From Amblyomma americanum (taxonomy: Eukaryota; Arthropoda; Arachnida; Ixodida; Ixodidae), in contig NC_135500.1 in assembly GCF_052857255.1 (NCBI RefSeq), positions 103,916,048 through 103,980,047 of the forward strand: 64,000 nucleotides of DNA, given 5' to 3'. Positions 22,692-34,619 of the stretch are shown here, one piece after another. Each line of letters starts with the position of its first letter. The stretch's first letter is position 1. The notes beneath the pieces are model-generated. The model did no database searches. It was not told where the DNA came from and was given only the letters and a program-made list of their open reading frames with translations. The translations under genes were made by a program, and so were the position numbers.

Positions 22692-24140
22692 CTAGTGACT
22701 CGGGTTGCTGCGACAGGCCACAAGATCGTACGCACGTACGTACGGTGACAAGATTATTTGCCGGTGTCGGAAAGCACATAAATTTTTTCGCACTGAACAA
22801 CATCCGAGACTCATTTGTCGCCTTGGCAGCCATTGATTTATGGCCTCGGCAAAAAAAACAAAAAACATTGCCACTTTTTTGGGAGGGTCGTGAACCAGGC
22901 TGTCGAAAATGTCACTGTTTCCAGCCGCATGAAAGCACATTCCATATTGTCCTTGGTAGCTCTGGAGTCCGCACGGGCACTCATTCGCGAAATGTTTCGA
23001 ATAAAACTGGTCGCGCTCTTATCTGGCCCCTGCCATCTTGTTCGCGAGAGATCCTCCGAGTCTTGTCTTTGATATCCATTTCCGAACGTCCCCCGGTTAT
23101 GTCAGGTTTCGAGGATGCAAGAGAAATCTTGTGGTTTTTCCCGATTGGTGGGCAGTCCCTCTAGTCGAAAGTACAAATTGTGGCCGGGCAAGTTGCAGCG
23201 ATTCATGCTTTCGTACACCTGGATCCAGTCATCCATATAATCTGTACTGTCTAATCGCAAACAGCGAAAGGTTATAGGGGGTTGTACCTATAGTCATAGC
23301 CCAATATGGACGGGAGTCCAGAAAGGTTAAATATAGGGCCACTTTAATTTCCCCTATATTATTGATATATGCAATTTAATGTCAACCCACAACACAGATA
23401 ATACTATGCGCGTATGATAGTAATCTTTTTCTATGGACCTCATTTGCCAGTTAAAATAAAAGCCACGACCTTTTGGTGCCAAGGACTGCCTCTAGGGCCA
23501 TCCTGCACTGCGACATAAATAGAAACAAAACTAATTAAGTTGCTTCTCGTTTAAGCGGTTCATTAACGATGCATGTTTAAGCTCGTACCCTTCCACTGAA
23601 ACCATGCAAATAACATCCTGAATTAACTTCCTTGGTGTATATTTTAAGAAATTTTCATCGCGAAGCGAGCATGTAGAGAGCTTGTAATTGACGTTGGCGA
23701 AGCGAACCGACGCTTTCTGGTACGTGCCAAGCGTATTCCACTTGAACTTTCATTAGGCCTTCATTTTGGATCGATACAGTTTGATTTCAATTACAGTGTT
23801 TTATTCTTGGGAGCTGCAGCTTCATACATAATATTGTCAGGACTGAAGGCTTTTACAACGAACTGGACGAAGTGGCTGCTTGGGCTGCATTCTGCTTGCC
23901 GGAGTTGTTTCGGCTGCGCCTGTGCCAATCTTTCTCCCCAATACTACAAGGTGGCGGGCCCATACGGGTCAAGCATCGGCAGTGAGGGCTGGTGGCTACA
24001 TGGAATAAACGTGCATAGGTCCCGCGTGTGAGCACTGCCGACAAAACACTCGAGCTAGCCATTTGATCCCTTAGTGGGGCCTTCGTCAGCCATGCACGGG
24101 CTTAAACCAACCGGAAAACCCACCTAGGTCCCACCTCAGA
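22692..24140. other. No recognised gene
   Basis: A plus-strand frame of 187 codons (22601-23164) overlaps this region and the hairpin. It has no recognisable domain, an ordinary composition and overlapping frames on the other strand, so I do not call it a gene. Confidence 0.4.
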
Positions 24141-25080
24141 TACATGCGGGCAAAGATGCAGGGTCTATTGCGAATTTCGGCTAACTGCAAAAGTGACTGT
24201 CTGTACAGCACCGTGATGGAGCTGCGGTGGTTTTGTAGGGGCAAAGAGCTGGTATTTCTTCCTTCAGCCTACATGGGTACTGCGTAGAAAACACTGGAAA
24301 TAAACTTTGGGCTTCACAGTGGCGAAGCGTTATAGGCATACAGTTCGCTCTGTCTAAAAAACACCTGAGACGGTCCAGCAGGGGCTGGGCATCGGAACAT
24401 TTGCTATTCCCACGTCCTCCCGGCCTGTATTCTAAATCGGGCATGAAACGGCCAACCGTGGGCTGCATGGGGCTCGTGTGCATGAAAAATGGGAGTATGT
24501 GATGTTGAAGTGGGAGCACCACCGATAGGGGCTGCCCGTGCAGCACAATGACGGAGCCAAGAAAGCTGTGTGTGGGCCAACGCCTAGTATTACGCTTTCT
24601 CCTTACATGGATCCTGCGTAGAAAATACATATAGTGTTAATGGGCACATTTGTCATTCCCACGTCTTTCTTGCCTCTATCCCACATTTCGGATATAAAAG
24701 GGCGAAGCGTGGACTAAAAAGTGGCGAAACACGCAGCGTGTGCAGGAAAGACGCGGGCTGCATGAAAGTGAATTGGGGCACCCGCAATAGGGGCTTCCTT
24801 TGAAGCACCCTTACAAAGCCATGGCAGAAGCATGTGGGCAAACTGTTAGTATATTTCCGCCTGCAGCTGTCGTAATTCATAAGTAGGCTATCCTCGGCTT
24901 CACAGTGCAGAAACGTCGTGCGCCAGAAGTATGTTGATGAGCGACACCTATCGACAGTCTCACGTACATTAGCTGTACACGTGAGGAGTTGACATTCTCA
25001 TACTTAGCCTGCCTGCATATATGACATCGGGTGCAAAAGGGCTGAGCGTGTCCGAAAAGCTAGCCCTTGCATTTTTTAAG
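24140..25080 (+). repeat. Degenerate tandem array, about three units
   Basis: Landmark blocks recur in order. TACATGGGTACTGCGTAGAAAA (24270) pairs with TACATGGATCCTGCGTAGAAAA (24605). CTTCACAGTGGCGAAGCGT (24312) pairs with CTTCACAGTGCAGAAACGT (24898). CCCACGTCCTCCCGGCCTG (24409) pairs with CCCACGTCTTTCTTGCCTC (24658) and with a weaker copy near 24996. GATAGGGGCTGCCCGTG (24524) pairs with AATAGGGGCTTCCTTTG (24786). Unit spacing is 250-340 bp because of indels. Frames inside it are by-products of the repeat. The source is unknown. Confidence 0.6.
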
Positions 25081-25929
25081 GCCTAATGCCAGATGGCTCC
25101 GGTCGCTCGCGGTCAGATGTTACTGCCAAAGACACGAAAATGTGGCATCTAAATATTGGCGGGGAAGTCATTCGTCTATTATAACAAAAGTGTCCCGGGA
25201 AAACGCTTTTCAACGAAGAAACATTGAAAAGTAAGGTGTACATTGACGAAACGAGATAGTCTAATACTGGAAAGCTATTGTCCTCTATAGGCCCAGTTCT
25301 CTTGGGACGTGGCTGACCACCTGGCCCACGTCACCACAGCACTGTTCGGGCCTTGTTTATGCGCGTGCCACTGGTTGGCCGCCAGAAGCACACAGCCGGG
25401 ACGCTACCCGCACATGCGCTCCCTGGTACAGTATCCAACGGTCTTCGCGCACATTCTTCGGCAACGAATGTTACATCTGCCGCAATCCAGCTGCGGTTGC
25501 GTGTGCCATTTACACTGGAAAAGACTTTCTGCTCGCGACGTCAGCGCTAGCAGACACGCTCTGCACTACCGAGGAGAGGCTACAAGCTGTCACTTACACT
25601 TATGCTTCTGCTGCCTAAGAGTAGACTTCCTAAAACTGTTTTATAGCGACATCCATATCAGAGAGAAAACGCAAAGTACGTGGCTGTGTTCGCGTGACCA
25701 TATTCGAGTCTTAGCTACAGAAGCGGAATGAAAATGGTGCACAAAGCTAACTGGCTGTGAAGAAAGACTTTGTATTGTATCTGTCTTGATATTCACCTCC
25801 ACCACGTGGTGATGCAATGGAGTGAAAGAGGGAAAAGAAGAAAGGGGGTAGTAGTAGAGGACTGTATTCCTTATAACCAACTGAATTTCTTTAGCTTGCA
25901 CTGACATCGCTCAACAGAAGCGCTCCTTT
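25081..25929. other. No recognised gene
   Basis: A 140-codon plus frame at 25309-25731 is Cys/His-rich but without a regular finger pattern. It is not called. The rest is unrecognised. Confidence 0.4.
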
Positions 25930-26950
25930 CGGATTTCACGTTCAATGATACATGTCCGCCGTGGGTTGAATCTTAACACGCAAGAGTTAAGGTCTTTTAC
26001 AAAACTACTTGGGAAGCGAGTTCGTGCATTGTTTAGAACGAGTTGCGAGCACAGAAATGACGAAAACATGAAAGCTATGAACACGGAAAGAGCGCAAACT
26101 ACCAACTGGTCCTATACTGCTTATATACACAGCGTACAAACATGCCTAAAAAGGGGAGAGAGGGAAAATGAAGGCTGCTCAAAAATCAACAGAGTCCGCG
26201 CAGGAAGTTTTTTCCGCAATGTACAGGGTAACAAAAGTGTCACTAATGTTTTCATCTCCCTTTACCTTGATGTAGTATGCTTCTAAAAGCTGACTGGCTA
26301 CTTTGTCTTTGCTCTTACCTAGAATCCTAATCCCCTTCAGCCGTGCCTCACAACCTTCCTACGAAATGCAATAAGGGGGCAAGTTCGCTCCTTCTCTATT
26401 CCGAACTGACCGCGCATGGTGTCCAGCGCGTTAATTCAAGCAGCGACTTGTCAGGCCAACATACACGCGTCCGATGTTGAGCAGATTTGATATACCAGGC
26501 CCGTAGCAGATTTCAGGTACGCTTCGCCATGTTTTATGCTAGATCGGCTTCGTCAACCTCATTCGCTGCTGATCCTCGGGCACAAACCGGCGAGCTTTCG
26601 TGGCGCTGAAACAACCTTAGGGACACCATGCCTCATTGTCGCATTTTTCATGTTCTGGGCGAACCTCTGCTTATACGGCACAATCGTGACCTTCTTTCTG
26701 AGCATGCGCCCCTCATTGCTATTAGCGCAGTTTTCTTTCTTCACCTTCTGCAGAAGGTTCTCAGCCACAGCTCAAACAACATCGCAGTGGAAGCCACCTG
26801 AAAATAGCCTGCTATTCTGATTATAGAACCTGGTATGTGTTTCATGAGGGCATGACTTCGTAAGAGCAGGTTCTGGACAAGAGCTTGGTATAGTTGTCTT
26901 AATTGCCTTCGAATGCGCAGAATCATATGCAAGAAGCTCTTTTTCTGCTC
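25930..26950 (-). pseudogene. Penelope-like element remnant (second family)
   Basis: Minus-strand frame 26768-26559 begins MAENLLQKVKKENC and contains VTIVPYKQRFAQNMKNA and VVSAPRKLAGLC. This is the connector between RT and endonuclease in many Penelope-like proteins (VAEKLLQKLK, MPYVHxLSHNLKK, FSAPxKLxxLC). After frame breaks GRVYVGLTSRCLN follows (YVG codons 26463-26455), a GIY-YIG endonuclease signature, then GIRILGKSKDKVASQLLEAY and NISDTFVTLY. Stops and shifts make it inactive. It differs clearly from the Penelope copies at 42-50 kb. Its 5' side is cut by the LINE tail at 26959. Confidence 0.75.
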
Positions 26951-27117
26951 GTGGAGCCTAGATAGATAGATAAAGAGGAGGAAGGAAACTCAGGGATGTT
27001 AACCAGAAAGGGGTTCCGGTTGGCTACCTTGCACTGGGGAAGAGGAATTAGGGGACTAAACGGGGGAAGAGAGAAGGGGAAAAAGGCATAACACACACAC
27101 ACACACGCACAATGCTG

Positions 27118-28677
27118 TCACAATTTTTCACTCAATCCAGTCGCTCTCAAGTAGGCAATGAGTGCCTTGTATGCCTTGAGGGCAGTCGACTGCTCTGGCC
27201 ACGGACCGAGGACCATTTGCTCTGTTAATGGGAGAGGATGGAAGTGGTCCAGGCCACAACACAGTGTATATCATGCACTCGCAAACACAGGGCACTGACA
27301 GAGAAGATGACCGATGGTCACCTCACAACCACAGCTTTCACAGGCAGGACTGTCGGCCATCCCCATCAGGAAATCATATTGGTTGGTAAAAGCAACACCG
27401 ATCCATAAACGACATAACAATGTTGCTTCGCTACGTGCTAAGTTATTTGGAAGACGAAGGCGCAGTCCAGGGTCCAGTGCCTTGAGGCGGAGGTTGCAAA
27501 ACTCTCCCGTGTTCCACGCTGAAAATGTGAGCTCCAGCGCCAAAGGGCGAAGCCCACACGCAGCGTCAAGTCTTGATATTGGGATCCTCAAAGAAAGTCC
27601 GTCTTTGTTAGGAGAACGCGCAGCCGCATCGGCCTGGTGATTACCGTTAATACCACAGTGTCCTGGCAGCAATTGAAAAATGATGTCATGACTTTTAGAT
27701 ACGGTGCCGTGGTACAGTAGACAGATCTCAGCAACAAGTTGTTCCTGCGACCCGCAGCGTAGCGCAGCTTGCAGGGCTTGAAGGGCTGCTTTAGAGTCGG
27801 TGAAAACCGTCCAGTCATGTGGAGGTTCTTGACTGATGAACCCTACCGCAGCCCGTAAGGCTGCGAGTTCCACACAAGCTGAAGATGTTGGATAGGTCGT
27901 CTTCACTTTCATTAAGATGGATCTGGCCGGTATCACCACCGACCCCGCAGAACTGGTCGAGTGAACTGATCCATCTTTGTAAACGTGTATCCGGTGACTG
28001 TGGTAAGACTGCAGGTGATTCAACGTCAGTTGTTTGAGAGCGGGCAGTGATACACCAGCTTTCTTTGTAATGTCATGAATATAGAGGTGAACTCGAGGTT
28101 CATGAAGACTCCATAAGGGTGAGCACGGTCTTGACGCAGGGGTGAACTCCAATGAAAGATATGCGCGATGGGCTTCAATGACTTTGGCGAATGCAGTACG
28201 CGGCCTAATTATTGGAAGTGTTACGAGGTGATGACAGGGAACCCGTGTGAGGTGCCGAATATGTGTTCTCATGAAGTCAACAGCAATGTATGCAGTAGCA
28301 GGATGTTCCCGGGCAGCAAAAACAGTTGCTGCTGTTGATGCACATTTAGGCAGTCCAAGGCAGATACGAAGAGCTTGCGCTCGCACACTTTGAAGAGAAG
28401 AGATATTTGTCTTTCTAATGGAACTGAATATCGGAAGACTGTACCACATGTAGCCCAGAAGTAGGGAACGGTACATTTGTAGCATCGAGCGCACTGATGC
28501 GCCCCAGGAATTTCCCCCGAGGAAGGAGAGGACGTGGACAATCGCAATTAGTCTCTTTCTCATGTCGAAGATATGGGGACTCCACGAGATGTTCCTGTCC
28601 ATGAGAACACCAAGAAATCTGTAGATTCTCTCATAGGGAATGGCTTCGCCATTGAATCGAATGGTGTAACGTGACAT
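27118..28677 (-). pseudogene. I-like LINE ORF2 C-terminus: RNase H and zinc finger
   Basis: From MSRYTIRFNGEAIPYERIYR this frame continues the RT protein after a frame break at about 28700. An RNase H domain spans roughly residues 228-355. The acidic residues are visible as D235 (HVYKDGS), E270 (SACVELAAL), D294 (VFTDSKAAL) and D350 (GNHQADAAA). A CCHC-like finger (CESCGCEVTIGHLLCQC) follows near the end. The main frame stops at 27271, and after a shift the true end is probably at 27118 (MVLGPWPEQSTALKAYKALI... in the next frame). RNase H would remove template RNA during second-strand synthesis. Confidence 0.88.
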
Positions 28678-28730
28678 TACATTGCGTGTGAACGCTCAAG
28701 TGAACACTTTTCGGTCGAAATCTTCAGGCC

Positions 28731-29750
28731 CTACAAGCGAAGATGAGATGTCAATATCGATGCCGCCTTTTGAAGTCTTGCACGAACTTGAGGATGGATC
28801 ACCCCTGATGCCCAATTACGGATATCATGAGCATATACAAAGATCTGAGCAGATTGTGGCAATACGTCGACCAGGCCGATGAGAGCAAGGATGAAGAGAA
28901 CTGGGCTAAGCACTCCACCGTGAGGGACTCCGCACGAATTTCGGTGTAAGGACGTTGGTCCTTCCGCAGTCAGGACAAAAAATGACCTCTCTGATAAATA
29001 GATGCGTATCCAGCTGAACGTCCGGCCTCCGATCTCAGCAGCTTCCATTGCGTCCAAAATGCCTTGATGCGTTACGTTGTCGTACGCGCCCTTAATATCC
29101 AAAAACAATGCCACGGTCAATCTTTTCAAACTTTTGCTGTATTGCACCGACGTTACAAGGTCAGCCACATTGTCGATAGAAGAGCGGCCCCGTCGGAACC
29201 CGGACATGAAGGGTGGATAAATCTGATATCGTTCCAAGTACCATTCCACGCGTGTGAGCACCATTCTTTTCATGACTTTTCCGACGCAGCTGGCGAGTGC
29301 AGTTGGATCGTATGATGAAAGGTTGAGCGGTGATTTCCCCGGTTTAAGAAGTGGAACCAGACGACTGGTCTTCCAATCATGAGGAACTACACCTGCAGTC
29401 CATGATTTGTTATAAGTGTCCAAAAGAGCCCGTCGAGCTTCTTGGCCAAGGTTGGCAAGTGCGGAGTACGTCACACTATCGGGCCCTGGTGATGATAACC
29501 TTCTACACCAAGCCAGCGCAGCATCAAGTTTTTCCATGGAGAATAGTACATCCATCCTAGAATCCCGTGAGGGTGGAGCATTGTTGCAGTGCAGCGTTGA
29601 GCCTGGATTCGGAGGGCCTGTTATTCTTGCGCCGAAATCTTCGGCTATCTCAACCACACTGCGGCTTTGGTGGAGCGCTACGGATTTGAACGGGTAGCGC
29701 TGTTGATGGGACGTGCGAAGACCCCGGATCACACTCCAAACGCATGACAA
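28731..29750 (-). pseudogene. I-like LINE reverse transcriptase, mutated active site
   Basis: The 339-residue frame has LSSPGPDSVTYSAL, LLKPGKSPLNLSSYDPTALA (normally YRPIAL), FRRGRSSIDNVADL, LFLDIKGAYDNVTHQ (motif A with catalytic Asp), SCGVPHGGVLSPVLF (motif B) and IFVYAHDIRNW. The last should be YADD. Here the first Asp is His (codons 28835-28824 read Tyr-Ala-His-Asp), which would abolish catalysis. The reading is otherwise open, so damage is light. Upstream, minus-strand coding-like sequence continues to about 29940 with breaks. Confidence 0.9.
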
Positions 29751-29960
29751 AGGCTTCCGTGGATCAAGTGTTTGGCAAAGTGTCCTCCAGCGTTGTGTTG
29801 GCAGTGACTGAATTCTGCGCTGAATCTTCTTCTGTATGCTCCTAGCATCTCTTAGGTCTAGGCGCGACTTCGTGCGTCCGTATCTGCGCTCTGCCCGGCG
29901 CCGTTTGATCGCAGTCGCTGCAATTCGAAGTCAAAATCGGTGTAGTTAGCGACAGGGTGG

Positions 29961-31379
29961 CGTGTTTCATGACCGCCTAATTTTTTGTTCAAGACCGGTA
30001 GAACCATGGAGCCTAGTTCCAATAGATATGAAGTAGGCCAAACTGCAATGAACCGTTAGTTGTAAGTTCGTGCGCGAACTTCAAACCCTTCCCATATTTT
30101 CTAAGAAATGTTGATATACATTCACTGAATCAGTGCGGGTCAAGGTTTTTTTTAAGTGAAACAAATAAAAAATATTCCACTTATCTAAAATGTTTTGTGC
30201 CCCTGGTTCTTAAACTCACGATTCAGGAAGTGGTCACTTAAAGCTAAGAATACAATACATAGGGTCGTGGTGACGTATTAGCCTACTCAAATATTTTGTT
30301 GTTGAATTAAACGTCGTTTTGAAAGCACGTGATAGAGGCGTGCACCCTAAGTTTGAGCAAAGAAATGAAGCTCTCTGCGGCACAGCGGCTGCGCTTTGAA
30401 ACCCTATTTCGCCATTCGCCATTCTTTTTGATACATTCTGTGAAAGCTACGAACAGTTCATCATGAGGCGTTGACTACAGCAAATCCTCCACGTCAACAG
30501 AAAAAGCGTAGCCAATAAGATCATGGGAATTGAACAAACGTGCGTCATCACAGTTTCTTGCGGCGAGTGGGTCATCAACCTGTAAAGCAGTCAGATATTT
30601 CTGCAGCTACTGCCTTATTGGAAACTGCTACGAACACTTCTCACTGACAACTGTTATAAATAGCACTAAGTGTGAGTTTTTGCCGTGAAGAAAGCTGAGA
30701 GCGCTTTGTTGCCACAATAAGTTATTGACCTTACAAGCCTAGACAATTCAAGATTCCGGCACAGTGCTGCAACCCTGCTCTTGACTCTTGCGCCACTGTG
30801 TTTTAAACGAAAAAAAGTTCTTAGTGATCGTGTGACTCGCCCTTTGATTGAACTCTTCTCGTACAACGAATCCGCCTGTAGAAACCGCAGATTGTTTTGC
30901 TTTAAGAAGGAAAAGGCATTTCTTGTGTCCGTGGTGTGCTTGGTCGATGCCGTGTTCAGCGTACTTATAACAACGTCTACACCTTCCAGGGGGATGCTTT
31001 CAAGAAACACGCTGGTTACGCTTTAGTAGATCGTGAACAGGTATCGAAGGGTCGTTACTGTACACTGGACCCTTTCTAAGTGTGCATGACACTTTTGCAG
31101 GTAACGCAGGATCTCCAAGGACTATAAAGCCTCTTGACCCAATCGTATTGCTCGTTGTTCCGTAGAGGCAAATCTTGTGGCAGAGCGTTGCTTCATTTCA
31201 GCTAACTAGACTGTGTCGAAGGCATTGGAAAGCCTTCTCAAAAGATAATAGAACCTGCTCACTTGGTGGCAAAGTTCCGATATTATGTACCTGCACATGC
31301 ATTTTAAGGGGCCCACTCTCGGTTTGAGGATGGTGAACATTGCGCTTAGATTTTCGGGTATGAGTTTCTTTCGCTGGCA
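29961..31379. other. Unrecognised sequence
   Basis: A minus-strand frame of 114 codons at 30666-31010 contains LRFLQADSLYEKSSIKGRVT, a faint echo of Penelope connector sequences, but the match is too weak to call. No other feature is visible. Confidence 0.35.
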
Positions 31380-31612
31380 GAAGGCGAGGTACGGTGGGGG
31401 CAAAAGTCTGGAGACCACGTGTTCCTGAAACGGAGCCGATAGTTCTATTATTAGCCAGCGCCTGGAGACCGCACTTGTGGAGATGAAAGAACAAAATTTT
31501 GACATTCACCTCCACAAGTGCGGTCTCCAGCCGCCTGCTAATAGCAGAGCTATTGGCTTCTCTTAAGGAACATGTGGTCTCCAGACTTTTGTCCCCGACT
31601 GTACCTACGCGG
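31380..31612. repeat. Long imperfect inverted repeat
   Basis: The arms 31407-31487 and 31505-31585 (81 bp each) are reverse complements at roughly 80-85% by eye, for example GGAGACCGCACTTGTGGAG against CTCCACAAGTGCGGTCTCC. They are separated by 17 bp centred on CAAAATTTTG. Similarity extends outward about 27 bp more on each side. Frames on both strands through the arms read related peptides for this reason. No target duplication was identified, so it may be a hairpin MITE or an inverted duplication. Confidence 0.8.
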
Positions 31613-32664
31613 CATGTTGAGCTTACGATGAGGTTCACACACAGGCGTTCACTTGTTAAGGAGGAACATTTGGCGCGACTTCTTAACAACAGCGTTAAGG
31701 GTTCCGTTCATCAGAGAAATCGACCTATAGTTGACCTCGTCATCGGTGTGTGCGGATAAGCCGGATTGATCAAAAGATAGTGAGGTCACACGTGGAGCCA
31801 TGAAAATCTTAAAATATTAGAAAAATGGTGATAAGAAGGTCGCAACTTGACTCAAACGTTAATCGTGCATGCAATTATATAGTGTAAATGAATCACGCTG
31901 AACAGATGATCGGGGTAATTAGTCGGGAATGAACCCCTGACACTCTACTGCTAAGTCACGCAGGGCTATTCGTATGGCCTGCTTACAGTGCGTCTTAATA
32001 TGCACGTCATCTGTTCTATTACACTGTATGTAAACAGTGTCTGTGTCCGCGCGAGCAAGAGGAGCCCCTGACGGGGCCCATTAACGCTATCGGCTGATAC
32101 CCTTGAAGGCGGAGCTTTATCGTCCATGCAGTGTTTATTCTTCTGTTTATTCTCAGAAAAATAACTCTTAATGCGGCAGAATTTCATCCGAATTTCAGCC
32201 CGCGTCCACGGACTCAGCAACCGAATGTCCTTGGAAATTCCGATACCACGCTTGCAATATTCAAATCGCGAAAAGTTCGACAGCGTTCGACATTGTGTTT
32301 GCAAAAAAAAGTTGTAGTATAAATTTAGCAACACATTTGAGGTAATATATGCCTAATCAGTGCGGCAATCAATTTGGCATACTGGTAAAGTGCGTGTTCT
32401 TACAGACTCATTATGAGTAAGTCTGCGCGGATAAGAGCGTTCACGCTAGCGTGTAGCTCCTTAGGTGTCACCGCTGTTGCTTTCTAGTGTGCAGCAATGA
32501 ATCAGATCATTTACTTAAATAATGCGCAAGCCATTTTTAAATACTATTCATTACTTGTAATTCATTGACGCTGGGTTCATAATTTGTTGTTCAATTCGTC
32601 CCCTCATGTGTTTTAAGATTGGAGTTCTGCAGTCGAGCGGTGGCTGCGAAATTTAACATGTGGT
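31613..32664. other. No recognised gene
   Basis: Only short frames; the longest (minus, 31966-32334) has no family resemblance. Confidence 0.45.
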
Positions 32665-32690
32665 TGATATCCCGCAAGGGATATCAACAA
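32665..32690. repeat. Perfect 11-bp hairpin
   Basis: GTTGATATCCC, loop GCAA, GGGATATCAAC. Function unknown. Confidence 0.85.
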
Positions 32691-33397
32691 AAACGCTGTT
32701 ACAATAAGTGTACCTACGCTTGGAGCCATTGCTGCTTTTGAGACAGTCTAGTGCAGGAGTTCGAACAAAATGAAATGATAGGGCAAAAATTACATCGCTG
32801 CACATTTTATATACCCCATCCGATAAGAAGCCGACGTGTAAGGTAGAACCTCCTTTCGCCTGCCGAAACCGGAACTACATAGCAGAAACATTTCAATCGT
32901 AATCTTTTTGAACTATTGGGAAACCACACGTTGTTAATTATTTTTAGTAGTAATCTGCGCATCACTGGAAATGAAACAAACACGCAAAGTATATTTGATG
33001 TATCCTACTTTGCATTCAAAACTCGGGTCAATTGTGCGAAGTGCACTGAATCTCAGGGATTTTGCGTACTGCCGGTTCTCTAAATTTCCAAAAGTGATAA
33101 ACGCTTAGCCACTTATTCTTTACTTCGGGATTTTTTTGGGTCAATTAGCTAGGTTACCGAAGCAATTTCGTTAAAGGCGCCCCCCCCCTTCCCTGTGAAT
33201 TCGGAGTTATACAAGAAAAAGCAAAACGTTACGAACGTGCTTAGGAGTATAGCTTTTGTAATGTTGTAATCAGACTGCCTGATAATTACAGGCAAATATT
33301 TTGAGTAACGTGTCTTTCCACTCTCTCATACAGTATGGTTGCACGCAGCGCTTAATCTCTTAGTGGTGATGGCTCATGTGGAAAATCGCATCGATCG
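32691..33397. other. No recognised gene
   Basis: AT-rich, with a short C run at 33180-33190. Nothing else is seen. Confidence 0.45.
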
Positions 33398-33892
33398 TTG
33401 TGTACGATCGGATTTCTCAGTAAGGAAGGAATCACACCGGTAAGTGCCACCGAGTTCATGGAGGTTTGTACGTATAGATTCTTCGTCAGGAGCGTCACTC
33501 AAAATTTTGGCAGTGGCATAACTGGGTTAACCCTGGAATTGAGCAAAGAGCAAGCACACTTGATAAGCTCTGAAGCTTGTCCATCTCAGCTCCGCTACAC
33601 GCTCGCGATACCCACACATCTACGTGGCTGTGACGACACCTGCGACACCTGCATCGGATGTCATCAGTGGCTTCACATCACCCCCTCGGATGTTCTTAAG
33701 ATCAAAGGTCAACAGAAAGGTCACCCAATGTCAAAGGTCAAAGTTCAAGTGAAGGCCATGGGTCAAAGTCAGGGGTCAAGGGTTCGACACCACAACATTA
33801 CCACATATGATCATATACGGCTAATGTGGTTGAGCCGCATGTCGTTCAAGGTCATTATCGGGCCTACGCGACGACTGCTTCACCTAGCGTAG
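33398..33892 (+). other. Unrecognised 164-codon frame containing AGGTCA cluster
   Basis: An open frame with no recognisable domain. Its second half is made of repeated AAAGGTCA-type words: AGGTCA at 33706, 33718 and 33735, GGGTCA at 33760 and 33773, and a perfect AGGTCA-A-AGTTCA at 33735-33747. The peptide there (KVKVQVKAMGQSQGS) reflects the repeat. I treat the frame as non-coding and the cluster as simple-repeat-like or a binding-site cluster. Confidence 0.4.
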
Positions 33893-33907
33893 TGAAGCTT
33901 TTTCGCT

Positions 33908-34400
33908 TCAAAAGCTGCTTTTGTAAGCACAATAAAAATCATCATGATCAGCCTTACTACACCCATTGAAGGGCAAAGGCCTCGCGCATATTCCTCCAAA
34001 TGACCCTATCCCTCTTAAACTTCTTAAGCTCATCCACCCACCTAAGTTCTGCAGCTCCCTCATGGGCGTGCCCTCTCTTGGAATCCAGTCCATTTTTCTT
34101 AACGACCATCGGTTTTCTTGTGTTTCGATTGCATGCCCCGCCCAAGACCATTTTTGCTTACATTTGAGTGGCAGTCATTAATGCACGTTTGTTCCGGGAC
34201 CCACTGCGACCTTTTCCTGTCTTTTGACGTTTCTAAAGCTCGCTGCGTTGCCTTGAACTTAGGTCGAACCCGGTATGTTAGCCTCCACATGCTGCCCCAT
34301 AGGTGATTAAGCACAATACGGTCCTTCAAAAAAAGCCGTCCTATTGACCACCATTTCAATTTACCACTTCAGAAAGTGCGTACACTAAAGCATGCTCGGC
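33908..34400 (-). pseudogene. LINE ORF2 C-terminal remnant with 3' tail
   Basis: Minus-strand frames read VLNHLWGSMWRLTYRVRPKF, SKDRKRSQWVPEQTC and, after a shift, AAELRWVDELKKFKRDRVIW then RNMREAFALQWV before a stop. The RWxDD(I/L)KKF...W...EAFALQW pattern is the usual C-terminus of several LINE families in arthropods. Downstream on the minus strand comes a TGATCATGATGATTTTT tail-like end at 33955-33935. It is an isolated 3' fragment. Confidence 0.7.
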
Positions 34401-34619
34401 AGTACACATCATTGTGGCGATTACTGAATTTCTCGTTGAGATAGATAATTGTACTGAGCATCTAGAGCCTCCTAGAAGGAAGATGAAGAAGAAAAACGCC
34501 CTTTTTTGTCCCTATTGGCCACTAAAGTTTCTTCTTTATAAATCATCAGTCCGGACTAAACATGAGTACGTATCCTGAGTTGGGACCTCAGCTGTGCCAA
34601 TCTAACTCAATCGACCTTC

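Larger units (their letters stand above)
26959..29960 (-). mobile_element. I-like LINE, 5' truncated, with TCTA tail
   Basis: On the minus strand the element runs from about 29960 to a short (TCTA)n tail at 26972-26959 that abuts the Penelope remnant. It contains RT (28731-29750) and RNase H plus zinc-finger regions (27118-28677). The 5' UTR, ORF1 and endonuclease are missing, as is usual for incomplete reverse transcription. A CA microsatellite at 27090-27110 lies in its 3' UTR. The RNase H domain places it among I-like elements. Confidence 0.8.

Noticed and set aside
22601..23164. 187-codon plus frame as a host gene
   Set aside because: No recognisable domain. It includes a perfect hairpin and repeats, and antisense frames of similar length exist.
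24140..25080. CRISPR-like array
   Set aside because: Repeats are long, diverged and unevenly spaced, and the window is eukaryotic.
25309..25731. 140-codon Cys/His-rich frame as a zinc-finger gene
   Set aside because: Cys and His are not spaced in any finger pattern I know.
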